Shown here in pieces: positions 20,101 to 29,451 of a stretch of 64,000 nt of DNA. Made by a program: the position numbers and the translations under genes. This DNA comes from Demequina phytophila (GTDB lineage Bacteria > Actinomycetota > Actinomycetes > Actinomycetales > Demequinaceae): the NCBI RefSeq assembly GCF_000971135.1, contig NZ_BBLW01000002.1, positions 62,001 to 126,000 of the forward strand, given 5' to 3'. The stretch's first letter is position 1; the number at the start of each line of letters is the position of its first letter. The notes beneath the pieces are model-generated. The model was given only the letters and a program-made list of their open reading frames with translations, did not search any database and was not told where the DNA came from.

Positions 20101-20424
20101 CCCCGCCGCCGCATCGTCCCCCTGCCAGGGGACCCCGCACCTAGGACACCTGCGACGGGATCCGTCCCGACACGCGGGGTAGAATCGTCCAGGTACCCCG
20201 ATCCCTCGGGGTGTCGAGGCGAGATCCGTCCGGAGTGTCGGACGGGCCATCCCGACAGCGGCCGCGGGCGACACGCCCGGTTTGACCCCGGGCGGGTCGA
20301 GCGGGTACATTTGTACGTCGGCGCGCCAAGCGCTGAGGCCCTGCCTGCGCCCTCATCGGGAGCGGCTGCGGCAGGAATCTGACCCCCTCGCGGGGTACAA
20401 CAACGAGTTTCACGAGGAAAAATC
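20101..20424 (+). promoter_or_regulatory. rplU-rpmA promoter and leader region
   Basis: The 324-nt gap holds a motif copy (20111-20120), a TAGAAT -10 box (20180-20185), and a stronger promoter TTGACC (20282-20287) 18 nt from TACATT (20306-20311). The last gives a leader of about 107 nt with G/C-rich stems (CCCCTCGCGGGG near 20383-20395) before GAGGAAAA and the rplU ATG. An L21-type autoregulatory leader is possible but not shown. Confidence 0.55.
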
Positions 20425-20733
20425 ATGGTGTACGCGATTGTGAAGGCCGGTGGCCGCCAGGAGAAGGTCTCCGTTGGCGACATCGTCGTGGTCGACCGTC
20501 TGAAGGCAGACGCCGGTTCGACCGTCGAGCTCGCCCCGGTGCTGCTCGTCGACGGTGACAAGGTCACCTCCGACGCGAAGGCGCTCTCCAAGGTGAAGGT
20601 GACCGCCGAGGTCGTGCGCGACGAGCGCGGCCCGAAGATCACCATCCTCAAGTACAAGAACAAGACTGGTTACAAGAAGCGCATCGGTCACCGTCAGGAC
20701 CTGACGCGCCTCAAGGTCACCGGCATCAAGTAA
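20425..20733 (+). CDS. rplU: 50S ribosomal protein L21
   Basis: A 102-residue 23S rRNA-binding protein. It begins [19 protein letters not shown] and ends [18 protein letters not shown], both diagnostic. ATG preceded by GAGGAAAA. It is followed by rpmA after 14 nt. Confidence 0.98.
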   Translation: MVYAIVKAGGRQEKVSVGDIVVVDRLKADAGSTVELAPVLLVDGDKVTSDAKALSKVKVTAEVVRDERGPKITILKYKNKTGYKKRIGHRQDLTRLKVTGIK

Positions 20734-20747
20734 GCGAGGAGACACTC

Positions 20748-20999
20748 ATGGCACACAAGAAGGGCGCGAGCTCCTCGCGCAACGGTCGCGACTCGAACCC
20801 CCAGTACCTGGGCGTGAAGCGCTTCGGCGGCGAGGTCGTCAACGCGGGCGAGATCATCGTCCGCCAGCGTGGCACCCACTTCCACCCCGGCAACAACGTC
20901 GGCCGTGGCAAGGACGACACCCTGTTCGCGCTGGCCGCCGGTTCGGTCCAGTTCGGTCAGCGTCGTGGCCGTCGCGTGATCGACATCGTCGAGGCGTAA
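20748..20999 (+). CDS. rpmA: 50S ribosomal protein L27
   Basis: An 83-residue ribosomal protein near the peptidyl-transferase centre. It begins [19 protein letters not shown] and contains [21 protein letters not shown]. There is no cleavable N-terminal extension as found in Firmicutes. It is co-transcribed with rplU and followed by a hairpin terminator at 21023-21056. Confidence 0.98.
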   Translation: MAHKKGASSSRNGRDSNPQYLGVKRFGGEVVNAGEIIVRQRGTHFHPGNNVGRGKDDTLFALAAGSVQFGQRRGRRVIDIVEA

Positions 21000-21022
21000 G
21001 CACTCGCACACAAGCTTTTCCA

Positions 21023-21056
21023 GTCAGGGGCGGCGCCGCAAGGCGACGCCCCTGAC
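21023..21056 (+). terminator. rpmA terminator
   Basis: GTCAGGGGC (21023-21031) and GCCCCTGAC (21048-21056) form a 9-bp stem enclosing a smaller GGCGCC/GGCG stem, 24 nt after the rpmA stop. Confidence 0.65.
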
Positions 21057-21070
21057 TCATCTCTAGGCTG

Positions 21071-21106
21071 GGGACGATGCGGGGGAGACTCCCGCGCGCA
21101 TCGTCC
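21071..21106. repeat. Inverted pair of the dispersed GGACGATGC motif
   Basis: GGGACGATGC at 21071-21080 faces GCATCGTCC at 21098-21106, giving a 9-bp stem plus an inner GGGAG/CTCCC stem. It sits between the rpmA terminator and obgE. Inverted pairs of uptake sequences near gene ends are a known habit in Neisseria and Haemophilus; whether that applies here is unknown. Confidence 0.6.
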
Positions 21107-21132
21107 GTCCCGGCCGCCACCAGGAGGCACCC

Positions 21133-22659
21133 ATGGCATCGTTCGTCGACCGCGTGACCCTGCACGTCACGGCGGGCAACGGTGGCCACGGCGTCGCCTC
21201 CGTGCACCGCGAGAAGTTCAAGCCACTCGGCGGCCCCGACGGCGGCAACGGCGGCCGTGGCGGCTCCGTGATCCTCGTGGTCGACCCACAGGTCACCACG
21301 CTGCTCGACTACCACCACGCGCCGCACCGCACCGCGGAGAACGGCAAGCAGGGCGCGGGCGACATGCGCCACGGCGCGAACGCCGCCGACCTCCGCCTCG
21401 GCGTGCCGAACGGCACCATCGTGAAGACGCGCGAGGGCGAGTTCCTCGCCGACCTGGTGGGCGAGGGTGCCGAGTACGTGATCGCGCAGGGGGGCCGCGG
21501 CGGCCTGGGCAACGCGGCCCTCGCGACCCAGAAGCGCAAGGCCCCGGGCTTCGCGCTGCTCGGCGAGCCCGGCGGCGAGGCCTCCGTGATCCTCGAGCTC
21601 AAGTCCATCGCGGACGTCGCGCTTGTCGGCTTCCCGTCCGCGGGCAAGTCGTCGATCATCGCGGCGATGAGCCGCGTGCGCCCCAAGATCGCCGACTACC
21701 CCTTCACCACGCTCGTCCCGAACCTGGGCGTGGTCGAGGCGGGCGGCACCAAGTTCACCATCGCGGACGTCCCCGGGCTCATCGAGGGCGCCTCCGAGGG
21801 CAGGGGCCTGGGCCACGACTTCCTGCGCCACATCGAGCGCTGCTCGGTGATCGCGCACGTGCTCGATACGGCGACCCTCGAGACCGACCGCGACCCGCTG
21901 CGCGACCTCGACATCATCGCCAACGAGCTGCGCGCGTACTCGGGCGACGAGGCGATCAGCGGCGTGCCGCTCGCCGAGCGCCCCCAGATCGTCATCCTCA
22001 ACAAGATCGACGTGCCGGACGGCCGCGACCTCGCCGAGATCGTGCGCCCCGAGCTCGAGGAGCGGGGCATGCCGATCTTCGAGGTGAGCGCCGTCAGCCA
22101 CGAGGGCCTGCGCGAGCTCGGCTTCGCGCTCGCCGCCATGGTGGACGCGGAGCGGGCCAAGGTGCCGGAGCTCGAGAAGGCGCCCGTGGTCATCCGGCCC
22201 AAGGCCGTCGACGACTCGGGCTTCACCGTCACCCACGTGCGCGACGGCGCCGAGGACTACTACCAGGTGCGCGGAGCCAAGGTCGAGCGCTGGGTCAAGC
22301 AGACCAACTTCGCCAACGACGAGGCAGTCGGCTATCTCGCCGACCGGCTTGCGAAGGCCGGCGTCGAGGAGGCGCTGTTCAAGGCCGGTGCGACGCCCGG
22401 CTGCGAGGTCGTGATCGGCCCGCGTCAGGGCGGCATCATGTTCGACTGGGAGCCCACCATGATGGCCGGCGCCGAGCTCCTGGGCCAGCGCGGCTCGGAC
22501 CTGCGCATCGAGCAGCACGAGCGTCATCACCGCGCCACGCGCGCCGAGAAGCGCGAGCAGTTCAAGGAGCGCATGGACGCCCGCGCGGAGGCTCGCAAGG
22601 AGCTGTGGACCGAGCGCGACGCCGGGCACTGGACCGATCCCTCCCAGGACGACGAGTAG
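21133..22659 (+). CDS. obgE: Obg family GTPase (CgtA)
   Basis: A 508-residue ribosome-associated GTPase for 50S maturation and stress control. The Obg glycine-rich fold spans residues 1-160 ([30 protein letters not shown]). The G domain has G1 [11 protein letters not shown]3 [10 protein letters not shown] and G4 NKID. The OCT domain follows, and a basic C-terminal tail rich in His, Arg and Lys closes the protein. ATG has AGGAGG upstream. The rplU-rpmA-obgE order is universal in many bacteria. Confidence 0.97.
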   Translation: MASFVDRVTLHVTAGNGGHGVASVHREKFKPLGGPDGGNGGRGGSVILVVDPQVTTLLDYHHAPHRTAENGKQGAGDMRHGANAADLRLGVPNGTIVKTREGEFLADLVGEGAEYVIAQGGRGGLGNAALATQKRKAPGFALLGEPGGEASVILELKSIADVALVGFPSAGKSSIIAAMSRVRPKIADYPFTTLVPNLGVVEAGGTKFTIADVPGLIEGASEGRGLGHDFLRHIERCSVIAHVLDTATLETDRDPLRDLDIIANELRAYSGDEAISGVPLAERPQIVILNKIDVPDGRDLAEIVRPELEERGMPIFEVSAVSHEGLRELGFALAAMVDAERAKVPELEKAPVVIRPKAVDDSGFTVTHVRDGAEDYYQVRGAKVERWVKQTNFANDEAVGYLADRLAKAGVEEALFKAGATPGCEVVIGPRQGGIMFDWEPTMMAGAELLGQRGSDLRIEQHERHHRATRAEKREQFKERMDARAEARKELWTERDAGHWTDPSQDDE

Positions 22660-22695
22660 CCTTCACCCAGGTATCCATCCCCGGGGAGGTCACAC

Positions 22696-23811
22696 GTGAG
22701 CGAGGCGCGCACGGCGGTGTCGCAGGCACGGCGCATCGTCGTCAAGGTCGGGTCGTCGTCGCTCACCGGCCCCGGCGGCCAGCTCGACGAGGCGCGGCTG
22801 GGCGCGCTGGTCGACGTGCTCGGCTCCGCGCGCACCGACGGTCGCGAGGTGCTCCTCGTGACGTCGGGCTCGATCGCCGCGGGCATCGGGCCGCTCGGCC
22901 TGGAGTCCCGCCCCACCAACCTCGAGCTGCAGCAGGCCGCCGCCTCGGTGGGCCAGGGCAAGCTCATCCACGCCTACACGGTCGCGTTCGCGCGCTACGG
23001 GCTCACCGTGGGCCAGGTGCTGCTCACGGCCGACGACATGGTCCGCCGCGCCCACTACGGCAACGCGCGCCGGGCGCTCGAGTCGCTGCTGACGCTCGGC
23101 GTGGTGCCCATCATCAACGAGAACGACACCGTCGCGACCGACGAGATCCGGTTCGGCGACAACGACCGCCTCGCGGCGCTGGTGGCGACCGCGGTGCGCG
23201 CCGACGCGCTCGTGCTGCTCACCGACGTCGACGCGCTCTACACCGCCGCCCCCGACACCCCGGGAGCGCGGCGCATCTCGGAGGTGGCGTCGCCGGAGGA
23301 CCTCCACGGCATCGACATCTCTCGCCGCGGCTCCGCCGTGGGCACGGGAGGCATGATCACCAAGATCGAGGCGGCGTCGCTCGCGACCAACAGCGGCGTG
23401 CGGGTGGTCCTGGCGGCGGCGGACGATGCGGCGCGCGCCGTGGCGGGGGAGGACGTGGGCACGCTGTTCGTCCCCACGGGCAAGCCCGAGACCACGCGCC
23501 TGCAGTGGCTGGCCGACGCGGCGAGGACCCGCGGCGGGATCGTCCTCGACGACGGCGCGGTGCGGGCGCTTCGCGGCCGTCAGGCGTCGCTGCTCGCGGC
23601 GGGTGTGGTCGAGATCCGCGGCGACTTCGAGGCGGGGGAGCCCGTCGACCTGGTGGGTCGTGACGGCGCGCTGGTCGCGCGCGGTTTCGCGGGCTTCTCC
23701 TCGGAGGAGGCCGACCGCATGAAGGGGCTGTCGACGGAGGCGCTCGGCGAGGTGCTGGGCGAGGCGTACGCGCGCGAGCTCATCCACATCGACCACCTCG
23801 TGGTGCTGTAG
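22696..23811 (+). CDS. proB: Glutamate 5-kinase
   Basis: First enzyme of proline synthesis, phosphorylating glutamate. 371 residues: an amino-acid-kinase domain opening with [16 protein letters not shown] and containing [18 protein letters not shown], then a C-terminal PUA domain (from about residue 275). GTG start follows GGGAGG. Proline itself is the usual feedback inhibitor in this family. proA lies 166 nt downstream with its own promoter. Confidence 0.97.
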   Translation: MSEARTAVSQARRIVVKVGSSSLTGPGGQLDEARLGALVDVLGSARTDGREVLLVTSGSIAAGIGPLGLESRPTNLELQQAAASVGQGKLIHAYTVAFARYGLTVGQVLLTADDMVRRAHYGNARRALESLLTLGVVPIINENDTVATDEIRFGDNDRLAALVATAVRADALVLLTDVDALYTAAPDTPGARRISEVASPEDLHGIDISRRGSAVGTGGMITKIEAASLATNSGVRVVLAAADDAARAVAGEDVGTLFVPTGKPETTRLQWLADAARTRGGIVLDDGAVRALRGRQASLLAAGVVEIRGDFEAGEPVDLVGRDGALVARGFAGFSSEEADRMKGLSTEALGEVLGEAYARELIHIDHLVVL

Positions 23812-23963
23812 CCAGTTCGCCCCGCACGGTCCGGCGCGCGACACGCGGGGCCGAACCCGCGCATCGTCCCCGGGCGGCGGCGCGTCGCAGCCCGGACCGT
23901 GCGCAGCGAACCGGGACGCGGGGAAGGTGCCAGCTCGCCCTGGGCAGGCACCCGCGAGGCTCC

Positions 23964-23969
23964 TAGACT
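23964..23969 (+). promoter_or_regulatory. -10 box of proA, leaderless
   Basis: TAGACT ends 8 nt before the proA ATG at 23978 and no Shine-Dalgarno is present. The 166-nt proB-proA gap also carries a motif copy at 23861-23870. Confidence 0.45.
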
Positions 23970-23977
23970 CGAGTGTC

Positions 23978-25261
23978 ATGACCGAGACCGCGATCCCCAC
24001 CGACATCGAGCAGGCCGTCCTCGAGGCGTGCCGCCGCGCCAAGCTCGCCTCGCGCGCGCTCGCGACCGCCACCGCCACCGTGAAGAACGACGCGCTCCAC
24101 GCGATGGCCGACGCGCTGGTCGCGCAGGGCGCGCGCATCGTCGAGGCCAACGCGAAGGACCTCGAGCGCGGCCGCGCGAACGACATGAGCCCCGGGCTGC
24201 TCGACCGCCTCGCGCTCGACCAGGACCGGATCGAGAAGATCGCCGAGGCGCTGCGCTACGTCGCGACCCTCCCGGACCCCGTGGGCGAGGTCAAGCGCGG
24301 CTCCACGCTTCCCAACGGCATCCGTCTCATCCAGAAGGCGGTCCCGATGGGCGTCGTGGGCATGATCTACGAGGCACGTCCCAACGTCACCGTCGATGCC
24401 GCGGGCCTGTCGCTCAAGTCGGGCAACGCGGCGGTGCTGCGCGGCGGGTCCGCCGCGGCGAGCTCGAACGAGGTGATCGTCGCCGTGCTGCAGGACGCGC
24501 TCGAGTCCGTGGGCCTGCCCCGCGACGCGGTCCAGTCGATCGACGCGTACGGCCGCGAGGGCGCCCGTGTGCTCATGAACGCCCGTGGGCTGGTCGACGT
24601 GCTCGTGCCGCGCGGCGGCCGCGACCTCATCCAGACCGTGGTGCGCGAGTCCACCGTGCCCGCGATCGAGACCGGCGAGGGCAACTGCCACGTCTACCTC
24701 GACGCGTCGGCGCCGCTCGACCGCTCGGTGGACATCGTGCTCAACTCCAAGACGCACCGCGTGGGCGTGTGCAACGCCGCGGAGACCCTGCTGGTCCACA
24801 AGGACGCGGCCGACAACCTCCCGGTGATCCTCGAGCAGCTGCATCAGGCGGGCGTCACCCTCCACGCGGACGATGCGGCGGCCGACCTCGCGCCGAACGA
24901 CGTCCCCACCGTCCCCGCCACCGAGGAGGACTGGGCGACCGAGTACCTGTCCCTCGACCTCGCGGTCAAGGTCGTGGACAGCATCGACGAGGCCATCCAG
25001 CACATCGCGCGCTACAGCACCGGCCACACCGAGGCGATCGTCACCAACGACATCGACGCCGCCCAGCACTTCGTGGCCCACATCGACTCGGCGGCGGTCA
25101 TGGTCAACGCCTCGACGCGCTTCACCGACGGCGGCGAGTTCGGGCTCGGCGCGGAGATCGGCATCTCCACGCAGAAGCTGCACGCGCGCGGCCCCATGGG
25201 CCTCGGCGAGCTCACCACCACCACCTGGGTCGCGTACGGCGAGGGCCACATCCGCGGCTGA
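23978..25261 (+). CDS. proA: Glutamate-5-semialdehyde dehydrogenase
   Basis: A 427-residue NADPH-dependent reductase of gamma-glutamyl phosphate, the second step of proline synthesis. The catalytic Cys lies in [14 protein letters not shown]. The motif [21 protein letters not shown] is diagnostic, as is [21 protein letters not shown] chose ATG 23978 for the family's normal start and its TAGACT box; an in-frame ATG at 23927 would cover the promoter. Confidence 0.97.
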   Translation: MTETAIPTDIEQAVLEACRRAKLASRALATATATVKNDALHAMADALVAQGARIVEANAKDLERGRANDMSPGLLDRLALDQDRIEKIAEALRYVATLPDPVGEVKRGSTLPNGIRLIQKAVPMGVVGMIYEARPNVTVDAAGLSLKSGNAAVLRGGSAAASSNEVIVAVLQDALESVGLPRDAVQSIDAYGREGARVLMNARGLVDVLVPRGGRDLIQTVVRESTVPAIETGEGNCHVYLDASAPLDRSVDIVLNSKTHRVGVCNAAETLLVHKDAADNLPVILEQLHQAGVTLHADDAAADLAPNDVPTVPATEEDWATEYLSLDLAVKVVDSIDEAIQHIARYSTGHTEAIVTNDIDAAQHFVAHIDSAAVMVNASTRFTDGGEFGLGAEIGISTQKLHARGPMGLGELTTTTWVAYGEGHIRG

Positions 25262-25296
25262 CCCGGCCGGCGCATCGTCCCTCGCCGCGAAGGTGC

Positions 25297-25302
25297 CATA
25301 AT
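25297..25302 (+). promoter_or_regulatory. -10 box of the small ORF-nadD genes
   Basis: CATAAT lies about 28 nt before the ATG at 25331, with AGGAGGAG between, giving a short conventional leader. Confidence 0.4.
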
Positions 25303-25330
25303 CGCGGGAGACAACAGGAGGAGTCCCCCC

Positions 25331-25477
25331 ATGATCACCGAGGCCGTCGAGACCACGTCGCACGTCGTCAACGAGCTCCCCATCCCCGCCGCCGCGTTCG
25401 GGCTGCTCGCCTTCACGGGCCTGATGGCGCTGCTGTTCGTCACGTACGCGTTCCGGAGCGTCGGCACGCGCCACTGA
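25331..25477 (+). CDS. Small single-span membrane protein (48 aa)
   Basis: A 48-residue ORF with a strong AGGAGGAG site 9 nt before its ATG. It has a soluble N-terminal stretch of about 19 residues, one hydrophobic helix (AAAFGLLAFTGLMALLFVTY) and a short basic tail ending RSVGTRH. It lies 1 nt before nadD, so co-expression is certain if real. Such mini-proteins upstream of nadD recur in actinobacteria, as far as I recall. Function unknown. Confidence 0.7.
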   Translation: MITEAVETTSHVVNELPIPAAAFGLLAFTGLMALLFVTYAFRSVGTRH

Positions 25478-25478
25478 C

Positions 25479-26072
25479 GTGGGCAGCCTGGCCCGCGTAG
25501 GGGTGCTGGGAGGCACCTTCGACCCGATCCACCTCGGTCACCTCGCGGCGGCCTCGGAGGTCTGCGCGCGGCTGGGGCTCGACCAGGTGCTGCTGACCCC
25601 GGCGCACTCGCAGCCGTTCAAGCAGGGCATCGATACGGCGTCCCCCGAGCACAGGCTCGCGATGTGCGAGCTCGCGGCCGCGGAGGACGAGCGCTTCGGT
25701 GTGTCGCCCGTCGACATCGAGCGCGGGGGAGTGACCTTCACGGTCGACACCCTCACCGATCTGCGCGCGCAGCGACCCGACGCGGAGCTCTTCTTCATCA
25801 CCGGCGCGGACGCCCTCGCGCGGCTCGACGAGTGGAAGGATGCGCACCGGCTCGCAGAACTGGCGACGTTCGTGGGAGTGACACGCCCCGGTCATTCGTT
25901 GGAGGAGTCGGAATGGCCACATATCCTGGTGGAGGCCCCCGCCCTGGCGATATCGTCGACCGACGTGCGACGCCGGACGAGGGTAGGACTCCCGATCCGG
26001 TACCTTGTACCCCGGTCCGTGGCCGACTACATCGCCGCGAACGGGCTCTACTACGGAGGACTTGATGACTGA
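25479..26072 (+). CDS. nadD: Nicotinate-nucleotide adenylyltransferase
   Basis: A 197-residue enzyme that joins ATP and nicotinate mononucleotide in NAD synthesis. It has GVLGGTFDPIHLGHLAAA (HxGH motif) at residues 8-25, LTPAHSQPFK for ATP/NaMN contact, and a C-terminal ISSTDVRRRTR (the ISxTxxR motif). GTG start one base after the small membrane ORF. It overlaps the next gene by 8 nt. Confidence 0.96.
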   Translation: MGSLARVGVLGGTFDPIHLGHLAAASEVCARLGLDQVLLTPAHSQPFKQGIDTASPEHRLAMCELAAAEDERFGVSPVDIERGGVTFTVDTLTDLRAQRPDAELFFITGADALARLDEWKDAHRLAELATFVGVTRPGHSLEESEWPHILVEAPALAISSTDVRRRTRVGLPIRYLVPRSVADYIAANGLYYGGLDD

Positions 26073-27624
26073 CCAGGGCAGGCCTTTGTCGCGCCGAGCG
26101 CGCCGCGAGGCCGAGGTCAGGCAGGCCGCCCCGGATGAGCCCACCACCCCGCTCCCGTCGCTCGTCGCCGGCCCTCCCACGCACCCGGACGGCACGCCGC
26201 TCACGCGCAAGGAGCGCCGCGAGCTCGAGCGCCGCGACAACCCGGTGGAGACGTGGACGCAGGAGGAGGAGCTCATCGCGACGGGCCAGCTGCCCGCGAT
26301 GACCCCCGAGCTCCTCGACGCGCAGGAGATGGTCGCGCGCGCACGCGCCGAGCGCGCGGAGGCCGCGCAGGCGGCCGTACCGGTGGACGATGCGGTGGTC
26401 GAGGATCCCGCCCACGAGGCGCCGGTGGAGGCACCCGAGACGCCGGAGACGGCGCTCGCGGACGATGCGGCGGTCGTGGCGGTCGACGAGGCCGAGCCCG
26501 CCGAGGCCGAGCCTGAGGCGGGCGCCGAGCCCGACGTGGCGGTGGACGCGGCGCCCGAGGCGTACGACGACGAGCCGACCGAGGTCATCGCCGACGAGGT
26601 CGTCGAGGAGGTCGTCGAGGAGGCGGAGCCGACCACGGGCGCGATCGACGCGATCCCCGAGGAGTACCGCCACCTGTTCCCGCCCGGCTCGCTGCAGGCG
26701 CGGCGTCTCGAGGAGCGCGCGGCTCGCGGCGAGGCCGGCACGCCCGCCCCCGACGCTCCCTCCGCCCCCGTGGACCAGCAGCCGCAGCAGGCGGGTGACA
26801 CGGATCCGGCCGCCGAGATCCGCCGGCTCACCGCCGAGGCGATGGCCGGGATCACCCGTGCGCAGCAGGCGCAGCGCGCCACGGCGGCTGTCGACGAGCC
26901 CGAGATCGCAGACGCGGCCATCGGCGAGGCCGACGACGAGCAGCCCGGCGACCACGCGGACTCCTCCGCCGAGCCCGCGGCCGACCCCGCCGAGGCGTCG
27001 GGGCTCACGCCCGTCGACCCCGCCGAGGCGTACGCACGCGCGGAGTCGTTCGAGGCGCCCGACGTCGATGACGTCACGCTCGTCGACGAGGTCGCGCTCG
27101 AGGAGACGGAGTACGCGCCTGCCGTCGCGGCCGAGTCCGCCGCGCACGGCCTGCCCCAGCGCGCCGGGACCGTGACCGAGACGGCGCCCGCGCCGACCGA
27201 GACGTCGACGGACACCACCCGGTCCGGCGACGCGCCGATCGTCCCCGCCGGGATGCGGCAGGTGGCGCCGGCGACGGCGTCGGCCCCGTCCGTGTGGGAG
27301 GCCCACCCGCTGGCGAGCGCGCAGCCGCGCGAGGTCGCCGACTACGTGCCGTCGGAGGACATCCCGATCCCCGACTTCACCAAGATCATGCACGGGTACG
27401 CGTCGACGTCGTCGTCGGCAGGCACCGCGCCCGCGGGCGAGGTGGGCGACGCCCCGACCGGGACGGACCTGCCGGACGTGCCCGCGAGCGAGTACCCGCG
27501 CCGGCCCCAGCCCGACGAGGCCCAGGAGGGTGCGCACCACTTCGCGTGGGCGCATCTCGCGGTGATCGGCGCCGTGGCCTTCCTGCTCGGCGTGCTGGTG
27601 TGGCACCTCACGGGGAACGCCTGA
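26065..27624 (+). CDS. Acidic low-complexity protein with C-terminal membrane anchor
   Basis: A 519-residue protein I do not recognise. After a basic N-terminus (PLSRRARREAEVRQA, LTRKERRELERRD) it is a long Glu/Asp/Ala/Pro-rich, probably disordered region. It ends in one hydrophobic helix, HLAVIGAVAFLLGVLVWHL, four residues from the C-terminus, so it looks tail-anchored with the acidic part in the cytosol. ATG 26065 has GGAGG upstream and overlaps nadD; the stop overlaps rsfS. Two near-copies of the 10-mer are in it. Placement between nadD and rsfS suggests a conserved actinobacterial locus, not a function. Confidence 0.75.
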   Translation: MTDQGRPLSRRARREAEVRQAAPDEPTTPLPSLVAGPPTHPDGTPLTRKERRELERRDNPVETWTQEEELIATGQLPAMTPELLDAQEMVARARAERAEAAQAAVPVDDAVVEDPAHEAPVEAPETPETALADDAAVVAVDEAEPAEAEPEAGAEPDVAVDAAPEAYDDEPTEVIADEVVEEVVEEAEPTTGAIDAIPEEYRHLFPPGSLQARRLEERAARGEAGTPAPDAPSAPVDQQPQQAGDTDPAAEIRRLTAEAMAGITRAQQAQRATAAVDEPEIADAAIGEADDEQPGDHADSSAEPAADPAEASGLTPVDPAEAYARAESFEAPDVDDVTLVDEVALEETEYAPAVAAESAAHGLPQRAGTVTETAPAPTETSTDTTRSGDAPIVPAGMRQVAPATASAPSVWEAHPLASAQPREVADYVPSEDIPIPDFTKIMHGYASTSSSAGTAPAGEVGDAPTGTDLPDVPASEYPRRPQPDEAQEGAHHFAWAHLAVIGAVAFLLGVLVWHLTGNA

Positions 27625-27986
27625 TGAGCGCGACCGAGCGGGCCCTCGAGCTGGTGCGCGCGGCCGCGCGCGCGGCGGACGACAAGAAGGCGACGGACAT
27701 CGTCGCGCTCGACGTGTCCGCGCACCTGCCGCTCGCCGACGCGTTCGTCATCGCGTCCGCGTCGAACGAGCGCCAGGTGGTCGCGATCGCCGAGGGCATC
27801 GAGGAGGAGCTCGCCGCGCTCGGCGCCAAGGCCGCGCGCCGCGAGGGCGTCCGCGAGGGTCGCTGGGCGCTGCTCGACTTCAACGACGTGATCGTCCACG
27901 TGATGCACGACGAGGAGCGCGGCTACTACGAGCTCGAGCGCCTGTGGAAGGACTGCCCGGTCATCGACCCGCAGCTCGACGCGTGA
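27624..27986 (+). CDS. rsfS: Ribosomal silencing factor RsfS
   Basis: A 120-residue Iojap/YbeB-family protein that binds L14 and blocks 30S-50S joining in poor growth conditions. The motifs KKATDIVALDVSAHLPLADAF, SASNERQVVAIAEGI and EGRWALLDFNDVIVHVMHDEER are characteristic. Its neighbourhood next to nadD is widely conserved. ATG overlaps the previous stop by 1 nt. Confidence 0.96.
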   Translation: MSATERALELVRAAARAADDKKATDIVALDVSAHLPLADAFVIASASNERQVVAIAEGIEEELAALGAKAARREGVREGRWALLDFNDVIVHVMHDEERGYYELERLWKDCPVIDPQLDA

Positions 27987-28603
27987 CCCGGCTGTTCCTG
28001 GTCCGTCACGGCCAGACCGATTGGAACCGGGAAGGCCGCCTCCAGGGCTCGACCGACATCCCGCTCAACGCGACGGGCCGCGCGCAGGCTCACGCCGCGG
28101 CATCGTCCCTCGGGCCCGTCCTCGACGGCGACCCCGTCGTGGTGTCCTCCCCGCTCGATCGCGCCGCCGAGACGGCACGGATCATCGTGGGCGACCGCGT
28201 CGCGGCGGTCCACCAGGACGCCCGCCTGGTCGAGCGCCGCTACGGGCCGTGGGAGGGTCTGCTGGCGCACGAGCGGGCCGAGCGCTTCCCGGATGCCGAT
28301 GCGGCGTGGCGCGCGGGTGAGGAGCCCGATTTCGACGGCTACGAGACGCACGCCGAGGTCGCGACGCGCATGAGCGCCGCGGCGGAGGAGTGGGTGGCGC
28401 GCGTGCCGGGCGATCTGATCGTGGTGGCGCACGGATCCTCCGGCCGGATGCTGCTGCTCGCCCTGCTGCGCCTGCCGTTCGAGGGACGCGTGATCGGGCA
28501 CCTCCACAACGCCGCCTGGTCGCGCGTGGTGCCAGCCGCGGGCGGCGGCTGGTCGCTCGACGCGCACAACGTCGGCGCGCCCGCCCCGGGGAGGCGGCTG
28601 TGA
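27983..28603 (+). CDS. Histidine phosphatase family protein 1
   Basis: A 206-residue cytosolic phosphatase of the phosphoglycerate-mutase-like (histidine phosphatase) superfamily. The phosphohistidine motif FLVRHGQTDWNREG is at the N-terminus and the second catalytic His is in VVAHGSSGRML; RRYGPWEGL is the usual acid/loop segment. GTG start overlaps rsfS by 4 nt. The substrate is unknown; glucosyl-3-phosphoglycerate phosphatase-like members share this context in actinobacteria. It is a tandem neighbour of a second member. Confidence 0.9.
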   Translation: MTRLFLVRHGQTDWNREGRLQGSTDIPLNATGRAQAHAAASSLGPVLDGDPVVVSSPLDRAAETARIIVGDRVAAVHQDARLVERRYGPWEGLLAHERAERFPDADAAWRAGEEPDFDGYETHAEVATRMSAAAEEWVARVPGDLIVVAHGSSGRMLLLALLRLPFEGRVIGHLHNAAWSRVVPAAGGGWSLDAHNVGAPAPGRRL

Positions 28604-29229
28604 CGGTCCTGGTCCTCATGCGCCACGCGCGCACCGCCTACAACGCCGAGGGGCGCCTGCAGGGCTCCCTGGACGTCCCGCTCGGCGAGGAGGGGCGCCG
28701 CCAGGCGCGCGAGGCCGCGCGGGCCCTCACGGCCGAGTACGGCATCCCCGACCGGATCGTCTGCTCGCCGCTGCTGCGCGCCGCGGACACCGCGGCGGAG
28801 CTGTCCGCCGTGACCGGCGTGCCGGCCCGGCCGGACGCGCGGCTGACGCAGCGCTCGTACGGCGCATGGGAGGGGCTCACCACCGCCGAGGTGCGGGAGC
28901 GCTGGCCGCACGAGCTCGACCGGCGCGATCGCGGCCTCGACCCGCGGATCGAGGGATGGGGAGCGGCCGCCGACGTCGCCGCGCGGGTCTCCGAGGGTCT
29001 CGCCGAGGCCTGCGAGGGCGCCCGGCTGGTGGTGGCCGTCAGCCACGGGTCGGCGATCATGCTGGGCTCGCTCGCCCTGCTCGGTCTGGACGTCCACTCG
29101 ACCGTGCTGGGCAAGCTCCCGCACGCGCACTGGAACGCCCTCGAGTCGACGGGTCGGCGCTGGTCGGTCGCGCGCTACGGACACTCGGCGGCATCGTCCC
29201 TGGCAGACCTCTCGCGAGATGCCGATTAA
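28600..29229 (+). CDS. Histidine phosphatase family protein 2
   Basis: A 209-residue paralogue of the preceding gene, overlapping it by 4 nt. The motif reads LMRHARTAYNAEGRLQG: the usual RHG has become RHA, while the catalytic His, the QGS-type segment and the second His in VAVSHGSAIML are kept, so it is probably active. The motif copy at 29191-29200 encodes Ala-Ser-Ser near the C-terminus. The two genes likely arose by tandem duplication, and substrate divergence is inferred. Confidence 0.88.
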   Translation: MTVLVLMRHARTAYNAEGRLQGSLDVPLGEEGRRQAREAARALTAEYGIPDRIVCSPLLRAADTAAELSAVTGVPARPDARLTQRSYGAWEGLTTAEVRERWPHELDRRDRGLDPRIEGWGAAADVAARVSEGLAEACEGARLVVAVSHGSAIMLGSLALLGLDVHSTVLGKLPHAHWNALESTGRRWSVARYGHSAASSLADLSRDAD

Positions 29230-29250
29230 CACCTCGATCCGAATCTGGGC

Positions 29251-29256
29251 TAGTAT
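29251..29256 (+). promoter_or_regulatory. -10 box of tRNA-Ala
   Basis: TAGTAT lies 40 nt upstream of the tRNA 5' end; a TTAACA-like -35 is at 29226-29231 with 19-nt spacing. Confidence 0.35.
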
Positions 29257-29295
29257 CTATCTCGCTCTCAGGAGCACGGAATCCGCAAGGATGAC

Positions 29296-29368
29296 GGGGC
29301 TGTGGCGCAGCTGGTAGCGCACCTGCATGGCATGCAGGGGGTCAGGGGTTCGAGTCCCCTCAGCTCCA
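29296..29368 (+). tRNA. tRNA-Ala (GGC)
   Basis: A 73-nt cloverleaf. The acceptor stem GGGGCTG pairs with CAGCTCC (one G-U). The anticodon loop ATGGCAT on stem CCTGC/GCAGG gives anticodon GGC, and the T arm AGGGG-TTCGAGT-CCCCT is standard. Discriminator A is present and CCA is not encoded. No integrase or attachment-like repeat is seen at its 3' end. Confidence 0.96.
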
Positions 29369-29394
29369 CGAAGTGTTGAGACAGCACTTGATCG

Positions 29395-29420
29395 AAAGGC
29401 CGCCCTTCGGGGCGGCCTTT
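29395..29420 (+). terminator. tRNA-Ala terminator
   Basis: A perfect 11-bp stem AAAGGCCGCCC with a stable TTCG loop and a 3' TTT, 26 nt after the tRNA. Confidence 0.9.
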
Positions 29421-29451
29421 CGTGTTTCCCGGGCCGGTGGGCCCCCGCGGG

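Noticed and set aside
29296-29420. tRNA-Ala as an integration site for a mobile element
   Set aside because: No integrase, no direct repeat of the tRNA 3' end nearby, and flanking genes are ordinary chromosomal ones.
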